In this document: positions 9,348 to 19,833 of the stretch, in pieces
Layout of the letters: every line of letters begins with the position of its first letter
How positions within the stretch are numbered: the first letter of the stretch is position 1
NCBI GenBank assembly: GCA_009780885.1
Contig: WQZF01000008.1
Location: forward strand, 1-57,885
Length of the DNA stretch: 57,885 nucleotides
Origin: Betaproteobacteria bacterium
GTDB taxonomy: Bacteria > Pseudomonadota > Gammaproteobacteria > Burkholderiales > Rhodocyclaceae
Direction of reading: 5' to 3'
Translations under genes and position numbers: made by a program
Notes under the pieces: generated by a model
Told to the model about the DNA's origin: nothing
The model's database searches: none
Seen by the model: only the letters and a program-made list of their open reading frames with translations

Positions 9348-10510
9348 AATTTCCTTCCGTGCATGAGCTGTCTGTTTTCCCAATCCGCTCGTAGCAGGAC
9401 AGAAAGCGCGATGCAGTTGATCAGGATTCCGGAACCGCCGAAGCTCATCAGCGGGAGCGTCAATCCCTTGGTCGGCAGCAATCCGGTATTGACGCCCATG
9501 TTGACGAAGCCCTGGATGCCGAACCAGATGCCGATTCCCTGCGCGACCAGCGCCGGGTATACCCGTTCGAGCGAAACCGCCTGCCTTCCGATCAGGAAGG
9601 CGCGTTGCACGACCAGCGCAAACAGCACGATGACGACGACGACGCCGGAAAATCCCAATTCCTCGGCAATGACGGCGAGCAGGAAATCGGTATGCGCTTC
9701 GGGCAGGTAGAAAAGTTTTTCCACCGAAGCGCCCAGCCCGACGCCGAAAAGTTCGCCGCGCCCGAAGGCGATCAGCGCGTGCGAAAGCTGGTAGCCGCTG
9801 CCGAAGGCGTCGGCCCATGGATCCATGAATCCAAAAATGCGGTCGCGCCGGTAGGGGGAGACGACGATCAGGATTGCGAACGCGGCCAGCAGGACGACGG
9901 TAAGCACAATGAACAGGCGGGCGCGGATTCCGCCGAGGAAGAGAATGCCCATCGCGATCATGATAATGACGACGAAAGCGCCGAAATCCGGCTCTTTCAG
10001 CAGCAGGATGCCCACGAGCACCATCGCCCCGGCCATCGGCAAAAACGCCTGCTTCAGGTTGTGCATGACCGGCATCTTGCGCACCGTGTAATCGGCGGTA
10101 TAGAGCACCGCGAACAGTTTCATCAGTTCCGAGGGCTGCAAATTGACGAGGCCTAGGGAGAGCCAGCGTTGCGCGCCGTTGACGGAACGGCCGACCCCCG
10201 GAATCAGGACGATCACGAGCAGAAACACGCCGACGAAAAAAAGCCAGGGCGCCAGCCGTTGCCAGGCCACCATCGGAATCTGGAAAACGACGGCGGCGGC
10301 AAGCAGCCCTACCGAAAGGAAAACGGCATGCCGGATAAGGAAATAACCCGCCTGGTGGCCGGAAAATTTACTGCCTTCTGCGGTGGCGATCGACGCCGAA
10401 TACACCATCACCAGCCCCACCAGCAAGAGCGCCAGGGCGCTCCAGAGCAGCACCGTATCCACTTCGGAGGGTTGGCGGTGGGGCGCGTCGAGCAGCATTT
10501 TGTTCAGCAT
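9344..10510 (-). CDS. ftsW: Lipid II polymerase FtsW (SEDS family)
   Basis: Multi-pass SEDS glycosyltransferase that polymerises septal peptidoglycan with FtsI. Starting at the ATG at 10508-10510 gives 388 residues with about ten hydrophobic segments. SEDS-type stretches include [19 protein letters not shown] and [19 protein letters not shown]. The frame stays open far upstream, but that part overlaps murD and is spurious. The start overlaps the murD stop by 7 bp. The last codons (LMHGRKL) are duplicated just before murG. Confidence 0.95.
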   Translation of the reverse strand: MLNKMLLDAPHRQPSEVDTVLLWSALALLLVGLVMVYSASIATAEGSKFSGHQAGYFLIRHAVFLSVGLLAAAVVFQIPMVAWQRLAPWLFFVGVFLLVIVLIPGVGRSVNGAQRWLSLGLVNLQPSELMKLFAVLYTADYTVRKMPVMHNLKQAFLPMAGAMVLVGILLLKEPDFGAFVVIIMIAMGILFLGGIRARLFIVLTVVLLAAFAILIVVSPYRRDRIFGFMDPWADAFGSGYQLSHALIAFGRGELFGVGLGASVEKLFYLPEAHTDFLLAVIAEELGFSGVVVVIVLFALVVQRAFLIGRQAVSLERVYPALVAQGIGIWFGIQGFVNMGVNTGLLPTKGLTLPLMSFGGSGILINCIALSVLLRADWENRQLMHGRKL

Positions 10511-11955
10511 TGCCCACGCTCCGCTTCGAGTTTGCGCACCGCAGCGACGAACGCTTCGGCGCGGTGCGCGTAGTCGCGGTACATGTCGAGGCTGGCGCAG
10601 GCCGGGGAAAGCAGAACCGCATCGCCCGGCTGTGCTTTTTCGGCGCACCAGCGCACAGCGGCTTCCATATCGGAAAAACGTTGACACGGCAATTCCCGTC
10701 CAGACAGCGCATTGGCGATAGCATCCCCGATTTTTCCCGCGTCGCGTCCGATCAGCGCGACGGCACGCCCGTGTTCGCCAAGCGCGGCGGCCAGCGGCGA
10801 AAAATCCTGTCCCTTCCCTTCGCCCCCCAGAATCACCGCCACAGGCCGGCCCAATCCAGTCAGCGCGGCGAGGGTCGCTCCGACATTGGTGCCCTTTGAA
10901 TCGTCGAAGAAGTCGACGCCGCCAATCGCGGTGACGAACTCGACACGATGCGGCAAGCCGCGAAAACTCTCCAGCGCTGGCAACAGCTTTTCCTCCGCGA
11001 TTCCAATCGCCGCGCACAGCGCCAGCGCCGCCAGCGCGTTCGCCTGGTTGTGCCGTCCGGAAAGGCGCAACGCGGAGACCGGCAGCAGCCGTTTTTCCCC
11101 ACGCGCCAGCCAGACCTCTCCGTCGCTTTCGATCAGGCCAAATTCGTTTTTGCCGCCTGGGGCGCCGAAGCCAAAACTGAAACGGACTTGTTCCGGTTCC
11201 ACTTGCCGGCCCATCTCGCATACGGCGGAGTCGTCGCGGTTGAGCACCATGGCGGTAGCCCCGTGGAATATCCGCTTCTTGGCGGCTATGTAGGCGTCGA
11301 TGCCCGCATAACGGTCGAGATGGTCTTCGCTGATGTTGAGCACGGTCGCGGCATCGGGCGCAAGACTTTCGGTGGCCTCCAGTTGGAAGCTGGAAAGTTC
11401 GAGCACCCAGACCTCCGGCAGCGGCTGCTCTTTCCGTTTCCGTGCCGCCGCCATCAGCGCATCGAGCGCCGCCGGCGCGATATTGCCCGCCGCTTCGGCG
11501 GCAATTCCGGTATTTCGCAACAGATGGGCGGCGAGCGCGGTCGTCGTCGTCTTCCCGTTGGAGCCGGTAATGGCAATGATTTTCGGACGTTGCCCGGCGT
11601 CGTAAAGATCGTCGAGCGCCCAGGAAAAGAGTTCGATTTCCGAAACGACCGGCAAGCCGCGTTCACGCGCGGCGCGCAGCAAGGGCAAATCCGTGGGTAA
11701 TCCCGGCGACAGCACCACCAGCGCACAGGCTTCCAGCAGGCTTTCGGAAAAATCGCCGCTCAGGATTTCAACTTCCTTGACTTCCCGCCGCAGCGCCTCC
11801 AGTCCGGGCGGGGCCGCGCGGGTATCGGCAACGCGCACCCGCGCGCCGTTTTGCGCCAGCCACTTCGCCACGGCCAGACCGGAGATTCCCAGACCCAGGA
11901 CGAGGGTTTGTTTCCCGGCCAGCGAAGAGGAAGAAATCCGCGATTCCATGAGCAT
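10504..11955 (-). CDS. murD: UDP-N-acetylmuramoyl-L-alanine--D-glutamate ligase
   Basis: Adds D-glutamate to UDP-MurNAc-L-Ala. The N-terminal motif [17 protein letters not shown] binds the UDP part, [16 protein letters not shown] is the ATP loop, and [13 protein letters not shown] is the C-domain signature. The ATG at 11953-11955 (MLMESRISS, 483 residues) stands directly after the mraY stop. An ATG two codons later is possible. A much longer open frame upstream overlaps mraY and is discarded. It overlaps ftsW by 7 bp. Confidence 0.95.
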   Translation of the reverse strand: MLMESRISSSSLAGKQTLVLGLGISGLAVAKWLAQNGARVRVADTRAAPPGLEALRREVKEVEILSGDFSESLLEACALVVLSPGLPTDLPLLRAARERGLPVVSEIELFSWALDDLYDAGQRPKIIAITGSNGKTTTTALAAHLLRNTGIAAEAAGNIAPAALDALMAAARKRKEQPLPEVWVLELSSFQLEATESLAPDAATVLNISEDHLDRYAGIDAYIAAKKRIFHGATAMVLNRDDSAVCEMGRQVEPEQVRFSFGFGAPGGKNEFGLIESDGEVWLARGEKRLLPVSALRLSGRHNQANALAALALCAAIGIAEEKLLPALESFRGLPHRVEFVTAIGGVDFFDDSKGTNVGATLAALTGLGRPVAVILGGEGKGQDFSPLAAALGEHGRAVALIGRDAGKIGDAIANALSGRELPCQRFSDMEAAVRWCAEKAQPGDAVLLSPACASLDMYRDYAHRAEAFVAAVRKLEAERGQC

Positions 11956-11957
11956 CC

Positions 11958-13046
11958 TCAGCGCAGCTTCAAGGTGCTCAGGCCAAAGAGCACGAGCATG
12001 ATGGTGATGATCCAGAAACGCACGACGACCTGCGTTTCCTTCCAGCCGCCCAGTTCGTAGTGATGATGCAGCGGCGCCATGCGGAAGATTCGTTTTCCGC
12101 CGGTCCATTTGAAATACAGCACTTGCACCGCGACCGACAGGGTTTCGGCGACGAACACGCCGCCCATGATTGCGAGCACGATTTCCTGCCGCACGACGAC
12201 CGCGACAGTGCCGAGCGCAGCGCCGAGCGCGAGCGCGCCGACATCGCCCATGAAGACTTCGGCCGGATAGGCGTTGAACCAGAGGAAGCCCAGTCCGGCG
12301 CCGACCATCGCGCCGAGAAAGATGCACAATTCGCTTGCCCCTGGAATATGGGGCAGGAGGAGATAGCGCGCAAAAACGGCATTGCCGGCGACATACGCAA
12401 AAATCGCGAGCGCGGCGGCAATCATCACTGCCGGCATGATCGCCAGCCCGTCCAGTCCATCCGTCAGATTGACCGCGTTCGAGGTTCCGACGATGACCAG
12501 GAAGGTCAACACGATGAAGCCATAAATACCGAGCGGATAAGCAACCGTTTTGAAGAAGGGAACGATCAGTTTCGTTTCCGCCGGCACGATCGCTGTCTGC
12601 GCGAGATAAACGGCCGCTGCGATGCCGATCAGCGATTGCCAGAAAAATTTCTGGCGCGCGGGCATTCCCTTCGGGTCGCGGCGCACGACCTTTTTCCAGT
12701 CGTCGCTCCAGCCGATGGCGCCGAATCCTGCCGTGACGATCAGCAGCACCCAGATATAGCGGCTACTCAAATCGCCCCACAACAGGGTCGTGACCAGAAT
12801 GGCGATCAGGATCAGCACCCCGCCCATGGTAGGCGTGCCGGACTTCTTCAAATGCGTCTGCGGGCCATCGTCGCGCACTGCCTGGCCGATTTTTTTCGCC
12901 GCCAGCCAGCGGATCACATGCGGCCCGCAGACGAAGGAAATGCACAGCGCAGTCATCGCCGCCAGCACGGTGCGCAGCGTGATGTAATTGAACACATGAA
13001 ACAGGCGTACTTCCGGCGCCAGCCATTGCGTCAGCATCAACAGCAT
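11958..13046 (-). CDS. mraY: Phospho-N-acetylmuramoyl-pentapeptide transferase
   Basis: Polytopic enzyme that transfers phospho-MurNAc-pentapeptide to undecaprenyl phosphate, making lipid I. The 362-residue length is typical. Visible signatures include [10 protein letters not shown] near residue 70, the acidic [10 protein letters not shown] motif, and [11 protein letters not shown]. The tail [13 protein letters not shown] carries the HHH loop of the active site. It overlaps the murF end by 10 bp and lies 2 bp before murD. Confidence 0.97.
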   Translation of the reverse strand: MLLMLTQWLAPEVRLFHVFNYITLRTVLAAMTALCISFVCGPHVIRWLAAKKIGQAVRDDGPQTHLKKSGTPTMGGVLILIAILVTTLLWGDLSSRYIWVLLIVTAGFGAIGWSDDWKKVVRRDPKGMPARQKFFWQSLIGIAAAVYLAQTAIVPAETKLIVPFFKTVAYPLGIYGFIVLTFLVIVGTSNAVNLTDGLDGLAIMPAVMIAAALAIFAYVAGNAVFARYLLLPHIPGASELCIFLGAMVGAGLGFLWFNAYPAEVFMGDVGALALGAALGTVAVVVRQEIVLAIMGGVFVAETLSVAVQVLYFKWTGGKRIFRMAPLHHHYELGGWKETQVVVRFWIITIMLVLFGLSTLKLR

Positions 13047-14476
13047 GTGGAGCCTCCTTTCGTATCCGTGGGGGATATGCTTGCCGCGATCGCATCGGCG
13101 ATGCGCTCCATCCGCATGAACCGCGATCCCTTGACCAGCACCGTCGTCCTTCTGTCGAGCAATGGCCGCAAATCTGCCGTCAGCGCTTCGGGGTGCTCAT
13201 ATGAACGGGCATGTTCGCCGAAGGCGCGCGCCGCCACGGCGCTCATTTCACCGAGCGTCAACATCAGGTCGACGCCGGATTTCTTCGCGTAGATGCCGAT
13301 TTCCTCGTGAAAGCGCTCCGCGTCGCTGCCGGTTTCGCCCATATCGCCGAATACGAGCACTCTTTTCCCGCTCGCCGCCGCCAGCACGTCGATTCCGGCG
13401 CGTACCGAATCGGGATTGGCGTTGTAGCTATCGTCGAGCAGCAACGCGCCGTTGATGCCATCGCGTTTTTGCAGGCGCCCCTTGATTCCCCGGTAGCCGT
13501 TCAGCCCCTCCATGACGGCGGAAAACGGAACTCCGGCAGCCAGCGTGGCGGCAGCAGCGGCCAGCGCGTTTCTCGCGTTGTGTTGTCCGGGCACCGCCAG
13601 CGTTACGACGGATTCGCCTTCCTTTGCGTTGATCGACAGGCGAGTTTCCAGTCCATGCGATTTGATCCTGCCGGCGACATCGGCGGCAAAGGCCGTCGCG
13701 TAGCGAATCACGCGCCGTCCGGCGTTCTGCATTCGCCAAAGCCATGCGTTCGGATCATCGCCATTGATCACCGCGATGCCGTCTTCCGTCAGCCCGTCGT
13801 AGATCGCGCCCTTTTCTTCGGCGATCGCGGCAAGCGTTCCCATTCCTTCGAGATGCGCGCGTTGCACGTTGGTGACCAAAGCCACCGTGGGCCGCGCGAT
13901 TCCTGTCAGGCGGGCGATTTCACCCGGGTGGCTCATGCCCATTTCGATCACTGCGGCGCGGTGTCCGGCGTGGAGGCGCAACAAAGTCAGGGGCAAGCCG
14001 ATTTCATTGTTGAAATTGCCTCCGGTCGCCAGCACGGCGGCCTCGCCATAGGCGGCGCGCAGTATCGCGGCGATCATTTCCTTGGTCGTGGTCTTGCCGT
14101 TGGAGCCGGTCAGCGCGATCAGCGGCAGGCTGAAGCGCGCGCGCCAGAACGCGGCCAGCGCCCCCAGCGCGACACGGGTATCGTCGACGGCGACCAGCGG
14201 CAGGGCGCGGTTCGGGAATTGCCCGGACAGCGATTTTTCCACACGCGCGATGGCGCTCTCCGCCACGATGGCCGCGACAGCGCCGCGCGCGAACGCCGCG
14301 GCGACGAACTCGTGCGCATCGAAATGTTCTCCGCTCAACGCGACGAACAGCGCGCCGGCGCCGATCTGACGGGTGTCCGTGGAAATCGCCGTGGGCGTCA
14401 ACGCGGCAGCCTCTTCGGGGCGGATGCCGGACAAGCGCCCCGCCACTGCCTGACTTACGAGTTCGAGCCTCAACAT
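13037..14476 (-). CDS. murF: UDP-MurNAc-tripeptide--D-alanyl-D-alanine ligase
   Basis: Adds the D-Ala-D-Ala dipeptide made by Ddl to the UDP-MurNAc tripeptide. The 479-residue protein shows a MurE/MurF-type N-terminal domain ([17 protein letters not shown]), the ATP loop [15 protein letters not shown], and the C-terminal [12 protein letters not shown] signature typical of MurF. It overlaps the murE stop by 7 bp and the mraY start by 10 bp, so the genes are probably translationally coupled. Confidence 0.96.
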   Translation of the reverse strand: MLRLELVSQAVAGRLSGIRPEEAAALTPTAISTDTRQIGAGALFVALSGEHFDAHEFVAAAFARGAVAAIVAESAIARVEKSLSGQFPNRALPLVAVDDTRVALGALAAFWRARFSLPLIALTGSNGKTTTKEMIAAILRAAYGEAAVLATGGNFNNEIGLPLTLLRLHAGHRAAVIEMGMSHPGEIARLTGIARPTVALVTNVQRAHLEGMGTLAAIAEEKGAIYDGLTEDGIAVINGDDPNAWLWRMQNAGRRVIRYATAFAADVAGRIKSHGLETRLSINAKEGESVVTLAVPGQHNARNALAAAAATLAAGVPFSAVMEGLNGYRGIKGRLQKRDGINGALLLDDSYNANPDSVRAGIDVLAAASGKRVLVFGDMGETGSDAERFHEEIGIYAKKSGVDLMLTLGEMSAVAARAFGEHARSYEHPEALTADLRPLLDRRTTVLVKGSRFMRMERIADAIAASISPTDTKGGSTCC

Positions 14477-16011
14477 GAACGCGCTCCTGTGTGCCAGTCC
14501 GCCAATGCGGCGCTGGCATGTTGTGCATCGGAAAAGGGAATTTTCAGGCCGGCGATTTCCTGGGTCGCCTCGTGCCCCTTGCCCGCAAGGAGCACCACAT
14601 CCCTCGTGCCCGCGCGCGACACCGCCGCGCGGATTGCTGCGGCACGGTCGGGGATCGCCTCGGCTTGCGGCGCTCCGGTGAGGATTTCGGCGATGATTTC
14701 AAGCGGATCTTCGTTGCGCGGATTGTCGCTGGTGACGATCAGCTCATCGGCCAGACGCGCCGCGATTTCTCCCATTTGCCGGCGCTTGCCCCGGTCGCGG
14801 CCACCGCCGCAGCCGAACACGCAAAATGTGCGGCCACCGCGCAACGCGGCGGTCTCGCGTATCGCTTCGAGCACGTTGGCAAGCGCATCCGGCGTATGCG
14901 CGTAATCGACGAGCACGAGCGGTTCATCCTCTCCTTGCGCCTGCCTTTCATGCACCGGCTGCATCCGCCCCGGCGGCGGCTCAAGGCCGGAGAGCAGGGG
15001 CGGCAATTCTTCAGCCGCAACGCCCAGCGCCAGCAGAACGGCGGCAACTGCCAGAAGGTTGGCGACGTTATAGCGGCCAAATACCTTGCTTGATATTTTC
15101 AAGCGTCCAGCAGGCGTCACCAGGACAAATTCGAGCCCGTCGCCAGCGCTGCGCAAGGCTTCCGCGCGCAGCAGCAGATCCACATTTCCGCACCCGGAAA
15201 GCATCTCCCCGAGGGTGAAGCCGATCTTTCGTGCAGCGCCGGTAGTAGCCAGAAGGCGCGCGCCGAAGGGATCGTCGAGATTGGCGATTGCAGTGGAGAG
15301 TCCGGGCCAATGGAATAACGCCTCCTTGGCCGCAGCGTAATCATCCATGCTACCGTGATAATCGAGGTGGTCGCGCGTCAGGTTGGTGAAGACGGCGATT
15401 TCGACCTGCGCGCCGTTCATCCGGCCTTCGGCGATTCCGATCGAACTCGCTTCGAGCGCGCACACCCTTGCCCCGGCGGCGGCGAATCCAGCGAGGCAGC
15501 GCGCCAGCGTGGGCGCCTGCGGCGTGGTCAAGCCGGTTTCTTCCATCGCGCCCGGAAATCCCGCCCCCAGCGTGCCGATCACGGCGCAACGACGCAGTGC
15601 CGGCACTTGTTCCAGCGCTTGCGCCAGCCATTGCGTGATCGAGGTCTTTCCATTCGTTCCCGTCACTGCAACCAGCGCCAGCCGGGCGCCCGGATTGCCA
15701 TACACCGCATGGGCGATGGGGCCGGCCAGCGCCTTCAGGTTCCTGACGGCAAGATGCGGAAGCTTCCAGTCGCCCTGCATTTGCGGATCGGCGCCCTCTT
15801 CCCACAGGGCGGCACAAGCGCCGCGCGCAAACGCTTCATTGATGTGGCACACGTTTTGCGCCTGGTCATCGGCAAGGGCAAGAAAAAGATCGCCCGCCCG
15901 CACCGTCCGGCTGTCGTCGCTGGCTCCGCCGGGTATCGCGCCGGCCCTGGACAGGCGGTCGAGGATTGCGGCGGCGGCAGCCTTTTGTTCCGCATTCGAC
16001 GGAAGACTCAT
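14470..16011 (-). CDS. murE: UDP-MurNAc-L-alanyl-D-glutamate--2,6-diaminopimelate ligase
   Basis: Adds the third stem-peptide residue. The motif DNPRNEDP near the C-terminus is the signature for meso-diaminopimelate, which predicts a standard Gram-negative A1-gamma peptidoglycan. Other motifs are DDSRTVRAGDLFLAL at the start, the ATP loop VTGTNGKTSITQWLA, and FTNLTRDHLDYHG. The ATG at 16009-16011 (MSLPSNAEQK, 513 residues) overlaps the ftsI stop by 4 bp. A longer upstream frame runs inside ftsI and is rejected. Confidence 0.96.
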   Translation of the reverse strand: MSLPSNAEQKAAAAAILDRLSRAGAIPGGASDDSRTVRAGDLFLALADDQAQNVCHINEAFARGACAALWEEGADPQMQGDWKLPHLAVRNLKALAGPIAHAVYGNPGARLALVAVTGTNGKTSITQWLAQALEQVPALRRCAVIGTLGAGFPGAMEETGLTTPQAPTLARCLAGFAAAGARVCALEASSIGIAEGRMNGAQVEIAVFTNLTRDHLDYHGSMDDYAAAKEALFHWPGLSTAIANLDDPFGARLLATTGAARKIGFTLGEMLSGCGNVDLLLRAEALRSAGDGLEFVLVTPAGRLKISSKVFGRYNVANLLAVAAVLLALGVAAEELPPLLSGLEPPPGRMQPVHERQAQGEDEPLVLVDYAHTPDALANVLEAIRETAALRGGRTFCVFGCGGGRDRGKRRQMGEIAARLADELIVTSDNPRNEDPLEIIAEILTGAPQAEAIPDRAAAIRAAVSRAGTRDVVLLAGKGHEATQEIAGLKIPFSDAQHASAALADWHTGARSC

Positions 16012-17858
16012 AACGGGCCTCCCGTCGGGGTTTCCATAAGCTCCGGCCCCTGGGCAAGGCGTGTTGCCGTTGTCTCCGGCGTGCCCGGTACATTCTCCTG
16101 CCGCGCCTGGATCGTCACCGGAGCGTCGGGCGGGATTCCAAAGGTGCGCAGCGCGCCAGCGGCAACGGTCGCAAAGACCGGCCCGGCAACCGTGCCGCCG
16201 TAATATCCGCTTCCGCCCGGTTCGTCGATCATCACTGCAATCACCAGGCGCGGATCGGAAGCCGGCACGATGCCAACGAACGAAGCAACATATTTTTTCG
16301 CATACGCGCCGCCTTCGATCTTGTAGGCAGTTCCCGTCTTTCCGGCGACGCGGTAACCCGGCACGCGCGCCCTCGGCGCCGTGCCGCCGGGTTGCACTGC
16401 GAGTTCGAGCATGGCGCGCATTTCGCGCGCGGTCTGCGGCGAAAAGACCTGCGTGCCAGACACCAGGTCTCCGTTCTCGATGCGGATCAACGAAAGTGGA
16501 ATCAGATCGCCGTCGCGGGCGAAAACGGTGTAGGAACGCGCCAGTTGCATCAAGGAAACGGAAATGCCATGTCCATAGGCCATGGTCGCCTGCTCGATCG
16601 GACGCCATTTGTTCCACGGACGCAAGCGACCAGGAACTTCGCCGGGAAAGCCCAATCCCGGCTGTTTTCCGAAACCGACCGATGCAAACATGTCCCACAT
16701 TTCCTGCGGCGTAAACGAGGCGGCGACCCTGGCCATGCCGACATTCGACGATTTCTGGATCACCTGCGCCAGGGTCAGCGCGCCGTGCGGATGCGGATCG
16801 GAAATCGTCGCGCCGTTGATCGTGATCCGGCCCGGCGCGCAATTGATGATCGAGTCGTAACGGTATTTTCCTTTTTCGAGCGCCAGCGCGGCGGTAAAGG
16901 GTTTGAGCGTCGAACCCGGCTCGAAGCTGTCGGTCACGGCGCGGTTGCGCAAGGGCGCCCCGGAAAGTTGTTCGCGATTGTTCGGGTTGTAGGTGGGCCA
17001 ATTCGCCAGCGCGAGAATTTCGCCGGTTTTCGTATCGACGACGACGACGCCGCCGGCCTTGGCCCTGTTTTCGGCAATCGCCTTTTTCAGCGTGCTGTAG
17101 GCGAGATACTGGATTTTTGAATCGAGCGCGAGGTGAATATCCTTGCCGTCGAGCGGATAGCGGATCGAACCCACATCCTCGACAATCTGCCCACGCCGGT
17201 CGCGGATTACGCTGCGGCTGCCGTTCATCCCCATGAGATTGCTCTGGAAGGCAAGCTCGACGCCCTCAAGCCCCTTGTCATCGACGCTGGTAAAGCCGAC
17301 GATATGCGCCGTCATGTCGCCGGTGGGGTAAAAGCGGCGGTATTCGTTTTCCTGGTGAACGCCGGGAAACTTTTCCCCGGCAATCTGCTGTGCCGCTTCA
17401 GGCGGCACCTGCCGTTGCAGCCAGACGAAATTCCTGTCGGTATTGAGTTTGCGCGCCAATTCCCTCGAATCGGCCTTGAGCAGTTGCGCGAGTTTCTGCA
17501 ACTGTTCCGGCGAGAGATTCGTATCGCCCGGAATGGCCCAGATCGAGCGCATCGGTGTCGAAATGCCGAGGATTTCGCCGTTCCGGTCCAGGATCCGGCC
17601 GCGCGAGGCGGAAATTTCGAGATCGCGGCGATACCGCGAATCGCCCTTGCCCTGGAGAAAATCGGTGTTGAGAATCTGCAAATAGAAGGAACGCCCGATC
17701 AGGGCAAGGAAAAATACGAGGAACATGACCGAAAACAAATACGAGCGCCAGGAGGGCAGGCGCAGTTGCAGCACTGGACTTTCCGCAAACCTGTGCGGGC
17801 GTCCGGGTGTGCGGCGGCCGAGGGAGCGGCCCAGAAGCTTTCCGGGAAAGCGCATCAT
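16008..17858 (-). CDS. ftsI: Septal peptidoglycan transpeptidase FtsI (PBP3)
   Basis: Class B penicillin-binding protein that cross-links septal peptidoglycan. The 616-residue product has one membrane anchor at about 38-60 and a pedestal domain. The transpeptidase domain carries all three motifs: STLK at 316-319 with the acylated serine S316, SSN at 370-372, and KTGT at 507-510. Two tandem ATGs stand at the start; the second would shorten the protein by one residue. It overlaps the ftsL stop and the murE start by 4 bp each. Confidence 0.96.
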   Translation of the reverse strand: MMRFPGKLLGRSLGRRTPGRPHRFAESPVLQLRLPSWRSYLFSVMFLVFFLALIGRSFYLQILNTDFLQGKGDSRYRRDLEISASRGRILDRNGEILGISTPMRSIWAIPGDTNLSPEQLQKLAQLLKADSRELARKLNTDRNFVWLQRQVPPEAAQQIAGEKFPGVHQENEYRRFYPTGDMTAHIVGFTSVDDKGLEGVELAFQSNLMGMNGSRSVIRDRRGQIVEDVGSIRYPLDGKDIHLALDSKIQYLAYSTLKKAIAENRAKAGGVVVVDTKTGEILALANWPTYNPNNREQLSGAPLRNRAVTDSFEPGSTLKPFTAALALEKGKYRYDSIINCAPGRITINGATISDPHPHGALTLAQVIQKSSNVGMARVAASFTPQEMWDMFASVGFGKQPGLGFPGEVPGRLRPWNKWRPIEQATMAYGHGISVSLMQLARSYTVFARDGDLIPLSLIRIENGDLVSGTQVFSPQTAREMRAMLELAVQPGGTAPRARVPGYRVAGKTGTAYKIEGGAYAKKYVASFVGIVPASDPRLVIAVMIDEPGGSGYYGGTVAGPVFATVAAGALRTFGIPPDAPVTIQARQENVPGTPETTATRLAQGPELMETPTGGPL

Positions 17859-18136
17859 GGCGCATTCCCCGGCGTCCCGCTGCGGGCGATGATGATATGC
17901 GCGGGGTCGGGGACGCGCATTTTCAGGCGCTCGCGCGCAATCTGCTCGATCCGCGGATGCGCTGCCCAGGTGGAAAGTTCAAGTTGCAACTGGCCGAATT
18001 CGATATCGAGTTGGCGCGCACGCTCCTGCTCCAGTTCGAGCGCCTGGAAAAGCTGCCGCGCCTTGTGCTGCGAAGTCACCGTGGCCAGCGCGCAGAAAAC
18101 GGAAAAAAGCATGAGGAGCATATTCAGGCGCAGCAT
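17855..18136 (-). CDS. ftsL: Cell division protein FtsL
   Basis: Small bitopic divisome protein. From the ATG at 18134-18136 it has 93 residues: an N-terminal membrane segment ([18 protein letters not shown]), then a heptad-rich periplasmic coiled coil ([20 protein letters not shown]) and a [13 protein letters not shown] ending typical of the family. FtsL is poorly conserved, so position between rsmH and ftsI is part of the evidence. It overlaps the rsmH end by 13 bp and ftsI by 4 bp. Confidence 0.92.
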   Translation of the reverse strand: MLRLNMLLMLFSVFCALATVTSQHKARQLFQALELEQERARQLDIEFGQLQLELSTWAAHPRIEQIARERLKMRVPDPAHIIIARSGTPGNAP

Positions 18137-19122
18137 GGATGACTCCCGGCGCCCGTCGCGCCGCATTTTTCCGCGACGCGCATCACCGCGCTCCTGGCGC
18201 GGGGATTGAGCGCGATTTCCGCCGCCTGGGGTTTCAGCGCCTTGCCGATCAGCCGCAATCGCGGCGCGGGAAGCTCTGCCGCGCGCAATGGAAGATCCTT
18301 CGGCAAATTCCCGGGATGATCGGGATGCGCCGCGTCGCGCATGAAATGCTTGACGAGCCGGTCTTCGAGCGAATGGAAGCTGATCACCACAAGCCGCCCC
18401 CCGGAACGCAACAGATCGCTTGCCTGCGGCAAGGCTAGCGCAAGCTCTGAGAGTTCCTGATTGAGATGAATCCGTATAGCCTGAAAGGTGCGTGTCGCCG
18501 GGTCCTGGCCAGGCTCGCGGGTCCGGACGGCCTCGCGGACGAGCGCGGCAAGTTGCCCGGTGCTTGTGAGAGGGTGCTCGTGCCGAGCAGCCACAATCTT
18601 CTTTGCAATCTGGAGAGCAAACCGTTCTTCCCCATAGACTCTGATGACTTTCGCAATTTCATCCTCCTTTGCCCGTGCCAGCCATTCTTCCGCCGTCTCG
18701 CCCTGCGTCGTATCCATCCGCATATCGAGCGCAGCCTCAAAACGAAAACTGAACCCTCGTCGCGCCGTATCGATCTGGGGCGAAGACACCCCGAGATCAA
18801 ACAGCACCCCATCGACTTCCCCAACTCCTGCTTCCTCTGCGGCGGCGGCGATTTCGCCGAAGCGGCGATGTTGCAAACGCAGCCGCGCGTCGCCGAATTC
18901 CCTTCCTGCCGCAACCGCTTCCGGATCGCGATCCAGCGCCAGAAGCCGGCCTTCCGGCCCCAGGCGTTCGAGCAGCGCCCGGCTGTGGCCGCCGCGCCCG
19001 AAAGTGGCGTCGATATAAACGCCGTCCGGACGTACCGCCAGCGCGTCGATGGCTTCCTGCAACAGTACCGTCCGATGTTCCGGCGGCGCTTTCCTGCCGC
19101 ATTCCCCGAAGGGTTCCGTCAC
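18124..19122 (-). CDS. rsmH: 16S rRNA (cytosine1402-N4)-methyltransferase
   Basis: Methylates the N4 of C1402 in the ribosomal decoding site; rsmI in this window encodes the partner 2'-O-methylation of the same base. Motifs seen are [14 protein letters not shown], the SAM loop [31 protein letters not shown], and [15 protein letters not shown] near the end. I choose the GTG at 19120-19122 (VTEPFGEC, 332 residues). It overlaps the mraZ TGA in a GTGA junction and gives a normal family length. Confidence 0.94.
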   Translation of the reverse strand: MTEPFGECGRKAPPEHRTVLLQEAIDALAVRPDGVYIDATFGRGGHSRALLERLGPEGRLLALDRDPEAVAAGREFGDARLRLQHRRFGEIAAAAEEAGVGEVDGVLFDLGVSSPQIDTARRGFSFRFEAALDMRMDTTQGETAEEWLARAKEDEIAKVIRVYGEERFALQIAKKIVAARHEHPLTSTGQLAALVREAVRTREPGQDPATRTFQAIRIHLNQELSELALALPQASDLLRSGGRLVVISFHSLEDRLVKHFMRDAAHPDHPGNLPKDLPLRAAELPAPRLRLIGKALKPQAAEIALNPRARSAVMRVAEKCGATGAGSHPCCA

Positions 19123-19565
19123 AACCTCAAATCTCCAAGGCTGGGTGGCAACAGTTGATCTCCCTGCGCGAAAACCTTTTCCTGCTGTTTCTGCCAGCCG
19201 GCGTCGGACCAAATTTCAAAACGATTGCCCTGGCCGACGAGGAAGATCTGTTTTTCCAGTTGCGCGAATTGCCGCAATTCGGGCGCGATCAACAGGCGGC
19301 CTGCCGCATCCATCTCTTCCTCGCGCGAAAAGCCGACCAGGAGCCGCTTCAAAAGCGCGGACTGCTGTTCAAAGTCAGGCAGGGCGAGCACCTTGTCCCG
19401 GATCGGTGCCCAGACAGGCGCCGGGTAGAGCAACAGGCATCGCTCCGGGTGCGCTGTCAGCACCAGCGAGCCGCTGGCCGCGCTGTCCAACGCCTCCCGG
19501 TGCCGCGCCGGAATGGCGAGGCGGCCCTTGGCGTCGAGATTCAAGGCTGCCGCTCCGAAAAACAC
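19119..19565 (-). CDS. mraZ: Transcriptional regulator MraZ
   Basis: First gene of the dcw cluster. MraZ is a ring-forming AbrB-like DNA-binding protein that regulates its own operon. The 148-residue product contains two related half-domains, [20 protein letters not shown] and [20 protein letters not shown], each with the DxxGR core. The start is taken as GTG at 19563-19565, which gives the usual MraZ beginning ([14 protein letters not shown]) and follows an AGGAGAGG ribosome site. Longer in-frame starts would read through that site and the promoter. Confidence 0.93.
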   Translation of the reverse strand: MFFGAAALNLDAKGRLAIPARHREALDSAASGSLVLTAHPERCLLLYPAPVWAPIRDKVLALPDFEQQSALLKRLLVGFSREEEMDAAGRLLIAPELRQFAQLEKQIFLVGQGNRFEIWSDAGWQKQQEKVFAQGDQLLPPSLGDLRL

Positions 19566-19628
19566 GATGGTCCTGCCTCTCCTGAAAATTCTTCCCGCTC
19601 CGGGCGGCAGAAATAAAGCTGCCGAACG

Positions 19629-19664
19629 AACCCAAAAAACCATTTTTTACTACTATTTCCCACT
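19629..19664 (-). promoter_or_regulatory. Candidate MraZ operator with 10-bp periodic GTGGG-like boxes
   Basis: On the minus strand, 65-100 bp before the mraZ start, the sequence reads GTGGGAAATA, GTAGTAAAAA, ATGGTTTTTT and TGGGTT in direct succession. That is a TGGG-like box every 10 bp. MraZ operators in other bacteria are direct TGGGN repeats with helical spacing. Only the outer boxes match well, so this is a degenerate candidate. Confidence 0.45.
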
Positions 19665-19833
19665 TTAAGTCACAAAAAGAGCGTGGTCAAGGCCATTTCG
19701 GTCTTTTTTCAATCGCAACAAGGACTTAGGGGCGAGGCGCAAATATTTTTTTGTTAAAAAACAATGAACATGGAAATATTGTTAAAGTTGTTTATATGAA
19801 ATGAAAAAAACAACAATCCTGGAGAATCGCGAT

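Noticed and set aside
10511-11221. N-terminal extension making a 625-residue FtsW fusion
   Set aside because: The extension overlaps murD in another frame and is compositionally biased; FtsW proper starts at 10510.
16012-17001. N-terminal extension of MurE to 843 residues
   Set aside because: It overlaps ftsI out of frame and has no similarity; the ATG at 16011 gives the normal MurE length.
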